DNA of 64,000 nucleotides, taken from NCBI GenBank assembly GCA_933207985.1, contig OW240915.1, positions 105,658,090 to 105,722,089 of the forward strand, given 5' to 3'. Position numbers and translations under genes: made by a program. Of the stretch, positions 24,094 through 35,858 are shown piece by piece. This DNA is from Pelobates cultripes (lineage: Eukaryota; Chordata; Amphibia; Anura; Pelobatidae). Below the pieces are notes generated by a model. The model saw nothing but the letters and a program-made list of their open reading frames with translations, was not told the DNA's origin and made no database searches. The number at the start of each line of letters is the position of its first letter. Positions within the stretch are counted from its first letter, which is position 1.

Positions 24094-25420
24094 AGCCTAA
24101 TAACATCCACAGAGTTTATACGAACATCCAGGTCTATTTTTCTTTATACACAAACTCTTGCTCTCTTTTTTAAAAACTGCAAACTGTTCAGTCATCCTTA
24201 GCGGGCAGTAATTTTGTGGTTTTCCGCTTGTTCTTCATTCAGTAATCACCACTGAATATATAAAGCCTGCATGTGGAACAGAGATACAGATAAAACTAGG
24301 TAGGTGTGGAATTTTATTTTTATTTTTTTAAGAGAAAAAAGTGATGTAAATTAGCAAAGACACAAATTATATGTTCTATTAGCAGTTTTAGTTACTGCAT
24401 AAGTATAAGTAATATGTCTGTGGTCTCCTGGCTGCCTGCAGTTTTTTCAGTCCTCATGTGTCCTATACTCCTGTCAATGTCCATTTCATTATGTTATACT
24501 GGGAATGATATACTCTTTCCCTTTATGGAAATATATTTTCCATACTATAATATCACTGCTATTATAAACAAAGATTAAATATCTAAGGCATTATAAAAAC
24601 AATCCTGAGTAATTAGAATGAGTTAATGGTCCTCTGCCTATATACACAGTCAATAGTCTTCTCACAATGAATATATGTGTGTGTGAATATGAAGTTCATT
24701 AATTGTCATTACATGGCAGAATATAGGTCCTTATGTAAGGCAGTCATAAATGTTGTATAGTCAGACGAAAATATTGACAGTGGGATATAAACTAAGGTGT
24801 CATGAAAATTCTCAATATTTCATATTGGATTTTTGAGTATTAGGGTTTCCATGCTACAGTTAAAAAGAATATGGGTCCGATCCAATGCACATTTGTTTGT
24901 CTTATTATTATATAGTATTGAATCAATACATTAATGTTACAAATTTGCACTGCTGCTTAAATCTAGGCTTATCCAAATTATCTAGAAGACCTGCACCTAT
25001 ATACTGATTTCCTAATTAAGTTCCTATGTGCATTTAAACAACTCACCACTTCATTATACCATGATAGCATTGAAATTGGTTTATTGACATTATTGGGGGA
25101 AGGGCGTAAAGATTTATTGAGGGTATCATGTCCAATTTAATTAATTGTTCTTTCACTTATCCAACCAGTAGCACAATCCATGCTAACCGATCCAAGGGCA
25201 GGAGGCTTTCTAAGATATAACATACTCAACATCAATAAAGTTTGATATGATTAACATCTCCACCCTAACAAGAGAGAGATATAATGTACAACTTCATAGT
25301 TATCGATAAACAAATCAAAAGGTTTAAGGCCTGTTGTTGGCGCACATTTTAATCCTTTTGACAGAAGGGTTCATTCTTGTTTAGTAAGTACCTCCCCAGA
25401 GATATTAAATATACCTCCTG
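24094..25420. other. Intronic spacer
   Basis: AT-rich sequence with no supported feature. Confidence 0.4.
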
Positions 25421-25650
25421 CACGCAGAATAATATCACACCTAGGACTAAGGATAATGTATAACCAGACCTTAGAATGGCCGGACTTAACGTATCCAAGA
25501 GGAGTCAGAATACTTGCCGAGGTCAGGGAAACAAAACGTGACACAATGATGAGGGAAAGCCAAAAGTCAAGGACACCAAAAATCAGGGAAGTCAAAGCCA
25601 AGGTCAAAATACCAGAAATACAACAATCACTAACACTCTCTCGTATAACC
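25421..25650 (-). mobile_element. Partial Ty3/gypsy LTR (same family as 31640-32184)
   Basis: Most of this segment aligns by eye with 31641-31880 (for example GGCCGGACTTAACGTA against GGCCGGACTCAACGTA, and CCAAAAGTCAAGG). It corresponds to the downstream half of that LTR on the minus strand. The U3 half is absent. The ORFs over it are incidental. Confidence 0.7.
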
Positions 25651-26574
25651 GAGTTTTATTAAGCTCCATATTATTGTTGTAATTTAGTGCATAACAAGCT
25701 CTTACAGATATACAACTCTTGAGAGCACATCCGTACACTAAAATAAATGTTTCCTTTTATTAGTCCGTGAAAATATGACACTGTGGTCTTGTAAATCAAA
25801 TGGTTATGAGTAGGTCATGAAGTTAAATCTCCTGGAACAGCAAAATACTGCGATGCGTTGGTTATTAATGGCAACCTATGATAGCATAAGGGATGTTATT
25901 ATACAAATAAGTGTTTTGCATGTATTTCCTGAATAAATAATGAATTTGATTGTTGGTATGTCCCAGCAGGTATTTATTTATTTTGAAATATGATTGGCCC
26001 AAGTCCTGCAATAGTTATAAACCAGACCATAAATACGTACCATTAATCCCTAGATACAGAAGCCTCTTTGCAAGCGAATGCTTAATAAGGATTATCACCT
26101 GAGCCACATAAACCATAATAGCAAAACCAATTCATCTGTTTCATTATTATCTATTATGGGAGTTTAATTTAATGTTGAAAGCATCCTCTATATTTATATA
26201 CAAATCAGCAGGGATCCTCAAATCAGCAAATAATGCTGATAATTATTGGCTACATAATATAATTGAATTTATAACATCTATTGACAAAGAAAATAACTGT
26301 TAACAGATAAACACGGATCAACATGAATTAATGAACAGTGATTTAATTTATTATATACAAATCTTAAACTCACAGCACATTTCCTGCAGTGCTGAAAATA
26401 AAATGTTTTCCTGTAACAGAGCTACAATAATAATAAGAACAACCCTTTGAATCCTGCACGGATTAAGAAGGTAACTAACAAAATTGGCACTTTTGTATAG
26501 AGCAATTTATGAATCTTTTGCACATCTAAACGCTTTAGACATAGGCTTGCACAGCACATTACAGTAAATTATAT
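25651..26574. other. Intronic spacer
   Basis: AT-rich sequence with no supported feature. Confidence 0.4.
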
Positions 26575-26810
26575 TTAACCCCTTAAGGACACAGTAAATT
26601 TTTGCATTTTCTTGCTGTTTTCGTTCAACTGCAATTTGCATCTCTCTCGTTTATTGCACCGACACATATTATAGACTGTTTTTTAAAGGACAGAAAGGGC
26701 TTTAATTTGATGTAACATATATATATCTCAAAAAGATAGATGCTTGGCACTCTCCTTAACAAATAGAATAAAGATAACTAGCCTGGGTGCAAAATCCTAT
26801 GCGTCAAAAA

Positions 26811-26979
26811 TATATAAAGAAAAGAATTTGGACGCACTCACAGGACTTAATAAAGGTGAAAAAAAGTGTCTATTTTAATAATCCATGTGATTGCTTCATT
26901 TGTACTTTTCACATGGATTATTAAAATAGACACTTTTTTTCACCTTTATTAAGCCCTGTGAGTGCGTCCTAATTCTTTT

Positions 26980-26986
<7 letters not shown>
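26811..26986. repeat. Foldback with ~78-bp near-perfect arms
   Basis: Left arm 26811-26890 and right arm 26909-26986 are reverse complements apart from two or three mismatches, with an 18-base loop. The right arm runs into (TA)n and (CA)n to 27082. No ORF. Confidence 0.85.
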
Positions 26987-27018
<32 letters not shown>

Positions 27019-27083
27019 CACATATACACATACATATATATATATACACACACATACATATATACACACACACACACACACAT
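26982..27083. repeat. Microsatellite (TA)n-(CA)n
   Basis: (TA)n from 26983 to about 27011, mixed TACA units, then (CA)n at about 27063-27082. Confidence 0.95.
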
Positions 27084-27571
27084 TTATTATTAAAAAAATA
27101 CAGAAAATGCAAAAAAAAAGTTTTTTGCAATAATAATGTGTGCATAATTAGTGCAGGTTAAAGAAAGTAATTCAAAATAAATTAATTTAGTTGTTCTGAT
27201 TTACAGAATATATAATGTGTCTGGGATTTTAAGTTTTTTTTGGTAGTTACAGGTCACAAAGCACAAGGAGTAAAATGAACTTTTAATGTGGAGCGATTTT
27301 AGAATTTGGTATGTTTGTCTTGTAAGCTTAATAGCCATAAAAGAAAACAAAATTGCCATTCAAAAGTATATATTTATATAACGTAGACATCACAGGCTAT
27401 TGTCTTAAGGTTGTTTTGATACTTTCTTCGTAGCCATTTCATCGCCAATCTCTGCTAAATATTGGAGTTAAATTTTGTTGTTTTGAGTTTTTGGCACACA
27501 AACTTATAACAAATTCTAGCAAATTCTAGCAACAGAATGAACAATCTATCTTGATGTTTATCATTAGGTGC

Positions 27572-28351
27572 CTAAGACTGAGTCCACATGATATCACAAA
27601 GAAGAGGAGAAGACAAGGAAAGGACAGTAGAGGCAATGATACACTCAGGTAGAACGATAGGGGAGGTCTCTTGTTCTGATTCTATCGCAAATTGCCTAGA
27701 TAGGGCATCAGCCTTAACATTCTTAGGACCTGATCTGGTACGTGATGATAAAGTTAAAGCATGACAAGAACAATGACCACCTAGCTTGTCTAGAAGACAG
27801 CCTTTTAGCATCTCCAATGTATGGCAAGTTTTTGTAATCAGTTATGATCAGGAGAGGATCCTTGGAACCTTCCAAAAGATATTGCCATTCTTTCAGAGCT
27901 AATATAACGGCCAAAAATTACCAATATCATAGTTACGCTCCACTGGTGACAACTTCCTAGAAAAGAACCCACAAGGATGCAAAGGGGTATCCTGACTCTC
28001 CCTCTGAGAAAGAACAGCCCATACCCCTGTCTCAGAGACATCTACCTTTAGTATGAAGGGTTTGCTAGTGTCAGGGAGTGCCAATATGTCGTCAGAGGCT
28101 AATAATTTCTTAAAAAGCTCAAAAGCCTCTCTAGCTTCTTTAGACCATATAGTACAGTTAACTCCCTTACCTGTCAAATTGGTGATGGGGGCTATCACAG
28201 TAGAGAAACCTTTGATGAATCTCCTATAGTAATTAGCAAACCCAATAAAACTTTGAATAGCTTTTAACCCATTAGGTAATGGCCAGTTTAGAACAGCTTC
28301 TAGTTTGCGAGGGTCCATCTGCAAACCAGAGGCTGAAATATTATATCCCAA
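27572..28351 (-). pseudogene. Ty3/gypsy RT thumb and RNase H
   Basis: Two frames cover this region. The first (28351-27899) reads GYNISASGLQMDPRKLEAV, SFIGFANYYRRFI and FILKVDVSETGVWAVLSQ, which is the RT connection and first RNase H strand with its Asp. The second (27914-27572) gives [13 protein letters not shown] (RNase H Asp) and NVKADALSR, the motif ending RNase H. A frameshift near 27905 separates them. RNase H would remove the RNA template during cDNA synthesis, but here the chain is broken. Confidence 0.85.
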
Positions 28352-28385
28352 GAACTGTACCTCCGTCTGGTCAAATATGCATTTC

Positions 28386-28820
28386 TCAAGTTTTCAAAAT
28401 AGCCAAATTTTTAAGCAAAGTTTGCAATACTTGCTTCACATGCCTATGATGAGTCTGGAGATCAAAAGTATAAATGTAGTCTCTGGGAACATCATTAATG
28501 AAGTCCTGAAATACGGCTGAAATACAAGCATTGCATAAGCCGAAGGGCATGACAAGATATTCATAGTGACCACTTCTCATGTTAAATGCAGTTCTCCATT
28601 CATGACCCTCCTTATTCCTTACCAAATTGTAAGCACTCCTACGGTCGAGTTTGGTAAACACCTTAGCGTCCTGGAGTCTGTCAAACAATTCTGAGTTAAG
28701 GGGGATGGGATAAGCATTTTTGATGGTGATCTTTTTCAATTCCCTTTAATCAATACATGGTCATACAAAAAAGAACAACTGCAGGTGAAGAAGATTTACG
28801 TATTTGACTTTTTTGTAGAG
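28386..28820 (-). pseudogene. Ty3/gypsy reverse transcriptase, catalytic YxDD deleted
   Basis: The frame has [28 protein letters not shown] (first catalytic Asp), [20 protein letters not shown] and [18 protein letters not shown]. Where the family continues to the Y-x-D-D strand, this copy jumps from [11 protein letters not shown] to DLQTHHRHV, so about a dozen residues including both catalytic aspartates are missing. Upstream, 28740-28820 holds a decayed version of the N-terminal RT block with stops. The enzyme cannot be active. Confidence 0.85.
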
Positions 28821-28823
28821 ACT

Positions 28824-30385
28824 AGGAATGTGCATGGGTAAAATATTCGGTTCGGTTTGGCATTCCGAAATTCGGGATTTGGAGACTTCGGCTGTTCTCT
28901 TGTAGCCGCTTAGTAAATAACTCCCTAATTCCCACAGTATTAGGGAGCTATCTACCAAAAGGCTGAAAGACCTAAAAATTACTTAGTATTAGTAAATTCT
29001 GCCCCTACTCGCTATATCGCGAGTAGGGGCATGTCTATTAAACAGTGAGCAGCCTGTTTAAACAAAAAAATTTAAATGGTCCCCCCTGACTCATAACAAC
29101 ATGCTGCACCCCTGACTCATAACAACACTCTGATTGGTTGATTGAAAGTAACCAGAGAGTTATGAGTCAAATTACACAGTGTGGGAAAATTCCAAAGAGC
29201 AAGAATGACTTACCTGTCAGTCTCTTCATTTACCTGTCAGAGCACTCTGATTGGATGGCTTAAACCAACCAACCAGAGTGCTCTAAGCCTAATTGCAGGG
29301 CGGGGCAAGGCATTATAAGTGGAGCTCAGTCTGTGCGGTGCCCTCCATGGGTAAAGATGGATTATTTTTTCAGCTTTTTTTTGGGGGGGGGATTTTTTTT
29401 GCGCTCTGGGTTTTTTGTTTTGTTTTTTCAAAGTGCAACGGTTATTATGGTTTTTTATTTGGCTTTTTTTGGCGCTGAAAAAATAAGATTTTAGAAAAAA
29501 GAAGACATCAAATGGTAAGTTGTATTTATTTATTTACAGGTACTTAATTATTGGTCCCCCATCACTATTTTAAGGGTGAGGGGAGTAGGTAGGGGTAATT
29601 CATTTTGTTTGGGAGGGGGGTGACTAGGGGTTTGGGCACCCCTAGTCACCTGGGGGGGTTACACCCCACTCAGCGGTGGGGGCCGGGGGAGGACAATAGG
29701 TCCCCCCCTTATTTTACTTTAGGGCCCCCACCCGCCACTCTGGGGTGGGACCTGGGGGGAGGACATTAGGTCCCCCCCTAATTTTACTTTAGGGCCCTCA
29801 TCTGCCGCTCAGGGGTGAGGACTGGGGGGGTAATAGGGGAACGGGAGGGGGGACGTTTTTGTGTGTTTTTTTTTTAGCAGTGAGCAGGCTGTTTAATGGA
29901 TATGCCCCTATTTGTGGTAAAGGGAGTAGGGGCAGAATTTACTAATACTAAGTAATTTTTACTTAGTATTAGTAAATTTGTCTGAAAGACCAATTTAGGT
30001 CTTTCAACCTTTTGGTAGATAGCTCCCTAATAAAGTGGGAATTAGGGAGTTATCTACTTATTCATCCCCATCGGCCACTGGCTAAGTAACTTACATTTTA
30101 TATGAATGTGTTACTTGATTGTTGTAAGTGTTGCAAATGCTTACAGCTGAATCCTGGCTATGTCTGTATACTTTTATTTAAACTGGTATACAGTGTAACA
30201 TTCTTTATTCTTCCACTGGGTATATTAGTACTTCAGCAATTCTGTGCTTCGGAACTTCAACAACTTTGGAATTTCAGCAATTTCTGAACTTCGGCAATTC
30301 GGACATTCGGAAGCATCCGAATGTCCGAACTGCCTGAAATTTGTCCGAATTCACATTCGGAACAAAACTAATTGCACATGTCTAG
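28824..30385. mobile_element. hAT-like non-autonomous element with 8-bp TSD
   Basis: TAGAGACT at 28816-28823 is repeated exactly at 30386-30393, the 8-bp duplication typical of hAT elements. Termini are AGGAATGTGCATGG and, at the right, TTGCACATGTCTAG, partly inverted. Internally it holds two copies of the ACTAATACTAAGTAA palindrome arms (28975-28998, 29940-29978), facing GGTCTTTCA units, and a G-rich minisatellite at 29590-29850. No transposase. Its insertion post-dates the Ty3/gypsy copy. Confidence 0.8.
29590..29850. repeat. G-rich minisatellite, ~75-bp unit
   Basis: Units of GGGGTGGGACCTGGGGGGAGG...TTAGGTCCCCCC...TTTTACTTTAGGGCCC repeat about two to three times. The reverse-complement relative occurs at 36130-36455. 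Confidence 0.75.
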
Positions 30386-31111
30386 TAGAGACTCTTTAAT
30401 GTATTCTTCCATAATCCTACTTTCCTGTGGTGACAAGGCATATACTGCCCCCTTAGGGGGCATAGTGCCGGGTAAGAAATCTATGGAGCAATCATAAGAT
30501 CTATGAGGAGGTAGCGTATCAGTGTGACTTTTACTAACCCCTTCTTTAACCTCCCAGTACTGCACAGGAATTTCGGTAGGCTGAGGCGTAGGAGTAGGTA
30601 GAGCAACGATGCCCACTCTCTTAGTAATGGGTAACATACATCTCTCACTACACTCTTTACCCCATTCCAGTATTTCCCCCTTAGCCCAGTCAATATGAAG
30701 ATTATGCTTAACAAGCCATGGAAATCCTAGTATAATGGGACAAGAAGGGGAAGCAATCATCTGAAATGTAATGATTTCTTTATGTAATGCTCCTATAGTA
30801 ACAGTGATAGGCAGTGTTTCATGGGTAATTAGAGGTTGAGAGAGAGGTCTCCCATCAGTGGCCTCGATGGCCAAGGGTGATGATCTCTCCTTGCTGGGTA
30901 GGAGGTGTTTACTGGAAAATTGCATGTCGATAAAGTTTCCTGCAGCACCTGAGTCCATCAGGGTTTTACATGAAAAACTTTTCTTGTTGCATTGAGCAGT
31001 AATATAAAGGAGAAATCTACTTTGGGTAGTACCAGGGAACATATCCATCACACCTAAGACCGGTCCCCTTATGGTTCTTAGGCGTGCAAGTTTTCCAGAC
31101 GTATGGGACAA
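30386..31111 (-). pseudogene. Ty3/gypsy protease and start of RT linker
   Basis: This 247-codon open frame reads through a retropepsin: residues 50-60 are TLMDSGAAGNF, with the catalytic DSGA, and ITHETLPITV and SCPIILGFPWL further on (the second conserved LG motif). It ends in GAVYALSPQESRIMEEYIK, the usual bridge to RT, where the hAT-like element interrupts. The protease itself looks intact but is cut off from a working RT. Confidence 0.85.
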
Positions 31112-31610
31112 GCATTTCTCATATGTCCTTTCTTGCTACAGTATAAGCAAAGGCCCTCTTTTCTCCTAAACAGTTTTTCTGCCTCTGACACTCTCATAAC
31201 CCCTAACTGCATAGGTTCGGTTTTAGACTGCCGAGGAGGGTTAGAAACAACAGGACTAGAGAAGCGAGGCGCCAGTGACATATTCATAAGTCTGGTTCTA
31301 TTTCTAGTTATCTCCCTGTTCCTAAGTCGATTATCGATATGCATCACATAAGTGATGTATTCATTTAATCTCCCTGGTAGTTCTTTGGCTGCAATTTCAT
31401 CAAGGATAGCTTTGGATAATCCCTCTGAGAATGAGGTGAGAAGGCAGGTGGGGGTGTACCTGCCGAAGGAACCTTAGGCTGCAAATGAGCCGTACGTATT
31501 AGTAGCGTATTGAAAGCTTGGTCAAATTGATCTATACGGTGATCATTCTCCTCTAGCTTTCTCTCACAAGCTACTATGTGCTGACACGTATCTGCAGGAT
31601 CCATGGCCAT
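31078..31610 (-). pseudogene. Ty3/gypsy gag with zinc knuckle
   Basis: The frame starts at MAMDPADTCQHIVA (31610) and, after a break near 31365, continues to SEAEKLFRRKEGLCLYCSKK and GHMRNACP, a C-x2-C-x4-H-x4-C nucleic-acid-binding knuckle near 31110-31150. The middle of gag is largely deleted: the capsid domain expected between these parts is missing. It overlaps the protease frame by a few codons. Confidence 0.8.
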
Positions 31611-31639
31611 GTCATAATGTCAGGATTATAATGATCCAG

Positions 31640-32184
31640 CATGAAGAATAGTATCACACCCTAGAACTAAGGGTAACGTCTCACCGGACCTTAGAAAGGC
31701 CGGACTCAACGTACCCGAGAATAGTCAGAAAACTAGCCGAGGTCAGGGACACAGATCGATAGACAGCGATAAGGTAAAGCCAAAAGTCAAGGTTACTAGA
31801 AATCAAGTAAGTCAAACGAAGCCAAAGTCAAAATACCAGAAATACATCAATCAGGAACACTCTCTCGGATAACCATCTAGGGGAAACCACAACAGGGCAA
31901 TGAGCTAAGGGAATATGAGAGTTTAAATAACCCTTTTGCAGATCCGAATGGCTGTACCTAGCCCTTGACCCAAAAACGTGCATGTTCATCTTTTGCGTGA
32001 TGTCACCCGCATGTCGATGTTGTCTTTATCATGGATGGACGTGGGACTATATAATTGTGTGGGTCCGCAGTGGCCTGCGTCTATGGACATGCCGCAAAAG
32101 CCAGGAATGATAGCGGCACTCCCCTTTATCTTCAGCAGGTAATTATCTCAGTTTTTGTTACATGGAGACGAAAAATACGTGACA
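31640..32184 (-). mobile_element. 5' LTR and leader of the Ty3/gypsy element
   Basis: On the minus strand it starts TGTCACGTATTTTTCG (32184), has a GGTTATTTAAAC TATA-like element near 31935, and ends near 31640 where similarity to the partial LTR at 25421-25650 also ends. Gag starts about 30 bp downstream. The exact 3' end and the primer-binding site are not certain. Confidence 0.65.
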
Positions 32185-32992
32185 CCAACAATCTATGAAT
32201 AGATAATGGAATTATGACCAACAGAGCAGGTATGAAAGCCAAACAATTGTCTATCTAAGAACCACTAAAGTAACCCAGACCACTAAATCTCAATTAAGTG
32301 GTATGGGTGCATTGTAAAACAAAGGAAGCTGCAATGTTGTTAAACACAACTTGTGTTTAACAACAGTGGCCGCCTTCAAGGATGAACAGGTGGCAGCACC
32401 GAAGGGGCTCTGCATTGGAGAAAAGGTTTACACTGAAAATAGGGTAGGGGGAGAGGCAGAGCCCTAAAATTAATCCACAACAAGGAATAGAGTATCTTAT
32501 TTTTAATGCTAGTGTTGTTTTAAACATGCCAAGTTTATACAACTAATATCACAATCACTTAGTTGAACCCATGAAATCTATCAGTATATTTGCCCTTTGG
32601 TCAGATTAACTGTGTAATTAGATTTATACATATATAGCTGTTGAAAAAAATAAATTAACAGTGCATTGGTGATAGACTGCTATTAATTAGGCAGTTTAGT
32701 TGGTTCTGTATAAAGATTCCAATCTTAATGTGAGGCCTATATACTCCGTATTGTGGTGAAACATTGGTACGCAGTGTGTTTTGTGTATATAACTGATATT
32801 AAAAACTTTGAGTGAGATACTGAGTTGTGCTGAGTCCAGAATGAACTAGTAAGGTCAAAAGAGGCACACTTGGAAATCCTAGATTAATCTTGAACTACAT
32901 TTTGTAACAGTAATTTGGGTTTCTTAATTGCAACTCAAGTGTTTGTTATCAATCAACATTTTCATTTCTGTTTCCTAAACCTTTACAGGGTT
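32185..32992. other. Intronic spacer
   Basis: There is a T2-like internal stretch at 32255-32380 (AACCCAGACCACT, and AACAACAGTG facing complement), without recognisable ends. Nothing else is supported. Confidence 0.4.
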
Positions 32993-33432
32993 TGTAACGG
33001 ATCACCTGTACTCTGACCGAGTACCTTCCGTTGATGGATGCTTCCTAGTTTGCGCCGAGGACCACAAGCACCGCACCGGACTCCACAATCGCCGTAGCTT
33101 AACTGGAATCTCGCCGTCTTCCTTCCACCCTGGATCAGCTTCTGTCCTCCAGGACCGTGTGGAAAAGACCTCTCCTCCAGGAGAGTGTATCAGGAACAGC
33201 TCTTAAAAAAAGCTAAGTGATTAGAGCTCAAGGGAGTATACAAAGTATAGCAATCCCCAGTGTGATTATAGCAGTTCCCCTCCAATCACGAGACAAGACT
33301 ACAGTCTTTTAAACACCAATAAGCCCAAATAGTGTTTTTAACTGGCAATTTCTCCCAGGGGCCATAGTCACAAGGCAAGAGGCTGGCAAGCAGGCCTCTC
33401 CAAGAACAAGTGGCGAAGGGCACTTCGTCACA
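32993..33432 (-). mobile_element. Solo LTR, family A, copy 2 (short, 440 bp)
   Basis: It runs TGTAACGGATCACCTG to CACTTCGTCACA. It matches both ends of the longer copies, with most of the middle missing. Flanks GGGTT (32988-32992) and GTGTT (33433-33437) match 4 of 5. Transcriptional sense is the minus strand. Confidence 0.75.
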
Positions 33433-33849
33433 GTGTTATTCAAAGTGAATTCAAAGTGAATTTAAAATGCAAGGTCAAAATAACCAAACTAGAAAAAATC
33501 TCTAAATCAGCTATGCTTTCAATTCATCTACTTTAATCTTAAAGTCAAAAAAGAAACTGTGATTCTCACTTTAGTAAATGACCCTGTATGAGTCCTTTAT
33601 AAATTGTGTACCTGCACAGAACAATGCAATATGCTGGTGCTTTGTTGAAAATTAAATAAATGCATAACCCACAGCCAATGTATAAGCAAAGTAAACATGA
33701 AAATAATAATATAATCAATTAGCACAATTTAAAAAATGTTTAATCATAACTAACCACGAACTCACAAATTTACCACAAAATGTTATTATTTTATTTCCTC
33801 TTACCCAAAACAGTATTGAAAACAAGTAAAACTTGTCATTTATATATAC
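33433..33849. other. Intronic spacer
   Basis: Nothing recognised. Confidence 0.4.
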
Positions 33850-34022
33850 TATAGACTGTAAGCGCGTACGAGCAGGGCCCTCTTCAACCTGTTGTTCCTG
33901 TACGTTTTTGTAATTGTCTCATTTATTGTTAAATTTCCCCCTTTGATAATGTAAAACGCTACGGAATATGCTGGTGCTTAACAAATACCAGTAATAATAT
34001 TAATAATAATAATAATAATAAC
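33850..34022 (+). repeat. Dispersed SINE-like repeat, copy 2
   Basis: It reads GACTGTAAGCGCGTACGAGC, AGGGCCCTCTTCAACC, ACGGAATATGCTGGTGC and an AATAAT tail, the same order as 22480-22735. Confidence 0.5.
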
Positions 34023-34679
34023 TCAAACCCTCAAAGCCCCATGAAACTAAATATCTAAAGGTAAAAAGAAAGAAATATGATACACCAGTGAAAAATAACA
34101 ATTTTTGCAACATTCTGTAAACATGCAGATATGCTTAAATTGTCATAAGATTCTTCTTTTTACACATTCAAAAGCTTATACTATTTTGAAAGCAGTTGTT
34201 TACAACACAATGCAGCAAAACAAACTGACAGAGTTGTGCATAAATCAGTACAGGTATACACAATGCAAGTTGACATGTTCTTGAGAAACATTGTCAGTGC
34301 CTTCCTACACTACATTTTCCAGTGACAGCTGTCATTATGGCTAAATACAAAATATTTAATGGATGGCACTGCATTGTGTTTGAAGAAAAGCTATGCTTAA
34401 AAGGAACCACTACATTGCAAAGAGCTTTTAGTGGATTTTAACTTAGAAAATATCCATTTATTAAAAATAGAAGAAATAACTCCTTAGAATGTTTCCTTAG
34501 CTGTAGAACGGTCTAGTGCAGCTAATGAACATCCTCCTCTCTTTGCTCTCCACTGACTTCCCTCTTCGTGTTAGGCTTTTTCAAATGGACAGCAGTTAGG
34601 AAGTATTTGCGGCTGCCTAATTCACAAGCATGGGAATGCAGAGAGCTACGAACAGTAAGAAACTGGATGCCTTTAAAAG
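34023..34679. other. Intronic spacer
   Basis: There is a TTAAAAGGAACCAC sequence near 34396 that resembles a decayed T2 end. No partner end was found. Confidence 0.35.
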
Positions 34680-34790
34680 GTTAAACTGCAGTGGTTTCTT
34701 CCTTGAAACATGGCCAATTCAGTAAGCAGAAACAGCCCAGGTGCTAGGAGTGAACATTTTGTAGAAATCTTCTGTGATGACAGATATTAT
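34680..34790. repeat. Inverted partner of 37668-37790
   Basis: About 110 bp (ACTGCAGTGGTTTCTTCC ... ATCTTCTGTGATGACAGATA) is the approximate reverse complement of 37668-37790. The two face each other across 2.9 kb and could be the terminal repeats of one composite element or two independent copies. Confidence 0.7.
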
Positions 34791-35019
34791 ATATAGATAT
34801 GTATATAACTTTGGCACTCACCCCTTTACTGATGCTTGTTTGAAATCTTGCCTAGGTGCAACCTCAGCATACAAATATATTCACAAAATAGTAGCTGCAC
34901 TCACAGTTCTTTTTTTAAAGTGTTTCTTGTTTATTGAAGATTACATATACATTGTCCCGATCAACATTTCGACCCTGCATGGGTCTTTTTCAAGAGATAT
35001 ATATAACGTGCACCAGTGA
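34791..35019 (-). mobile_element. Penelope-like fragment
   Basis: It carries the hammerhead-like motif and the TTGTTTATTGAAGA sequence that also precedes such motifs elsewhere. No ORF. Limits are approximate. Confidence 0.4.
34962..34993 (-). ncRNA. Hammerhead-like motif, copy C
   Basis: Minus strand: UUGAAAA, unpaired A, stem II GACCC/GGGUC with AUGCA loop, GAAAU, then GUUGAUC. The stem is perfect but the core carries several changes, so activity is unlikely. Confidence 0.45.
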
Positions 35020-35610
35020 AATTTTCATTTCGTACAAATGATTTCGTACTAAATAAAAATGTCATTCGTCAATCTCGAATTTCATCCGCAAACCATCTGT
35101 TTTTGAATGAAATTTGTTAATAATTTGTTTTCGCTGATTTGGACAAAAACAGCAGTGCGCATGCGCAAAAAAAGAAAGAAAGGAGGGAGCCAGCAGCGCT
35201 ACCATCTCCCTCCTTGTAATAAATAACTATTCCTACCACCCCGCCCTCCGCATTTAAACCTTTGGGGGTCACTATAACCACCATATTAATAAAAGGGAGG
35301 TTAAATCCACAAGTGCCGCATGCCATGCCACGAGCATGTCGCCTAAACAGTGAGCAGCCAGTGGATTTAAAACTAAATATAAATCTGTATGGGGGTCACT
35401 ATGACCCCCATATTGGTAAAAGGGTGGTTAAACCCTCCCGCATGCCCCTACTAGCAGCATGCCGCGAGTAGGGGCAGGTCGCCTAAGCAAATTTAAAAGT
35501 ACTAGTGACTGGGCAGCTACTGCTGCCCAGTTACTAGTGCAATAAGGGGGGACCTGACACAGGTTAAATCCTGCTGCATGTCCCTACCTGTGCCAGTTCC
35601 CCCCGTGGAG

Positions 35611-35858
35611 CCAGTGGTTGCTCGCTGTCATTTAAAACCAGATATAAAAATCAGTATTTTACATAGAAGTGATAGAGAGCTACGGTAAGAGTACGTGTAA
35701 CTAACAGTTATAGCAAAAACTATAACAATGTTGCAATATGAAAAAGTAGCTATTTAGATCTAAATAGCTACTTTTTACACATACTCTTACCATAGCTCTA
35801 ACACTTCTATATAGGATACATTTATAACCAGTTTTAAATGACAGCGAGCAGCCAGTGG
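35611..35858. repeat. Long palindrome within repeat block
   Basis: Left arm begins CCAGTGGTTGCTCGCTGTC and the right arm ends GACAGCGAGCAGCCAGTGG. Pairing continues to the apex at AGCTATTTAGATCTAAATAGCT (about 35747-35768), with interruptions near 35650-35720. Confidence 0.8.

Larger units (their letters stand above)
26579..27530. mobile_element. TTAACCCC-ended element, third copy/family, right end lost
   Basis: TTAA (26575-26578) is followed by CCCCTTAAGGACACAG, the same terminus as the minimal MITE at 52956-53010. The right end is not found before the Ty3/gypsy sequence starts near 27535. The body (27110-27500) is non-coding. A Penelope-like/foldback insertion interrupts it at about 26722-27084. 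Confidence 0.6.
27535..32184 (-). mobile_element. Ty3/gypsy LTR retrotransposon, 3'-truncated and interrupted
   Basis: The minus strand reads in order: LTR (32184-31640), gag with a zinc knuckle, aspartic protease, reverse transcriptase and RNase H. Homology stops near 27535, before integrase and the 3' LTR. The protease-RT order with a DALSR-type RNase H tail is that of Ty3/gypsy. A 1.56-kb element (28824-30385) splits the protease/RT junction. Several stops and a deletion of the RT active site make it non-functional. It has the same orientation as MYRIP. Confidence 0.85.
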
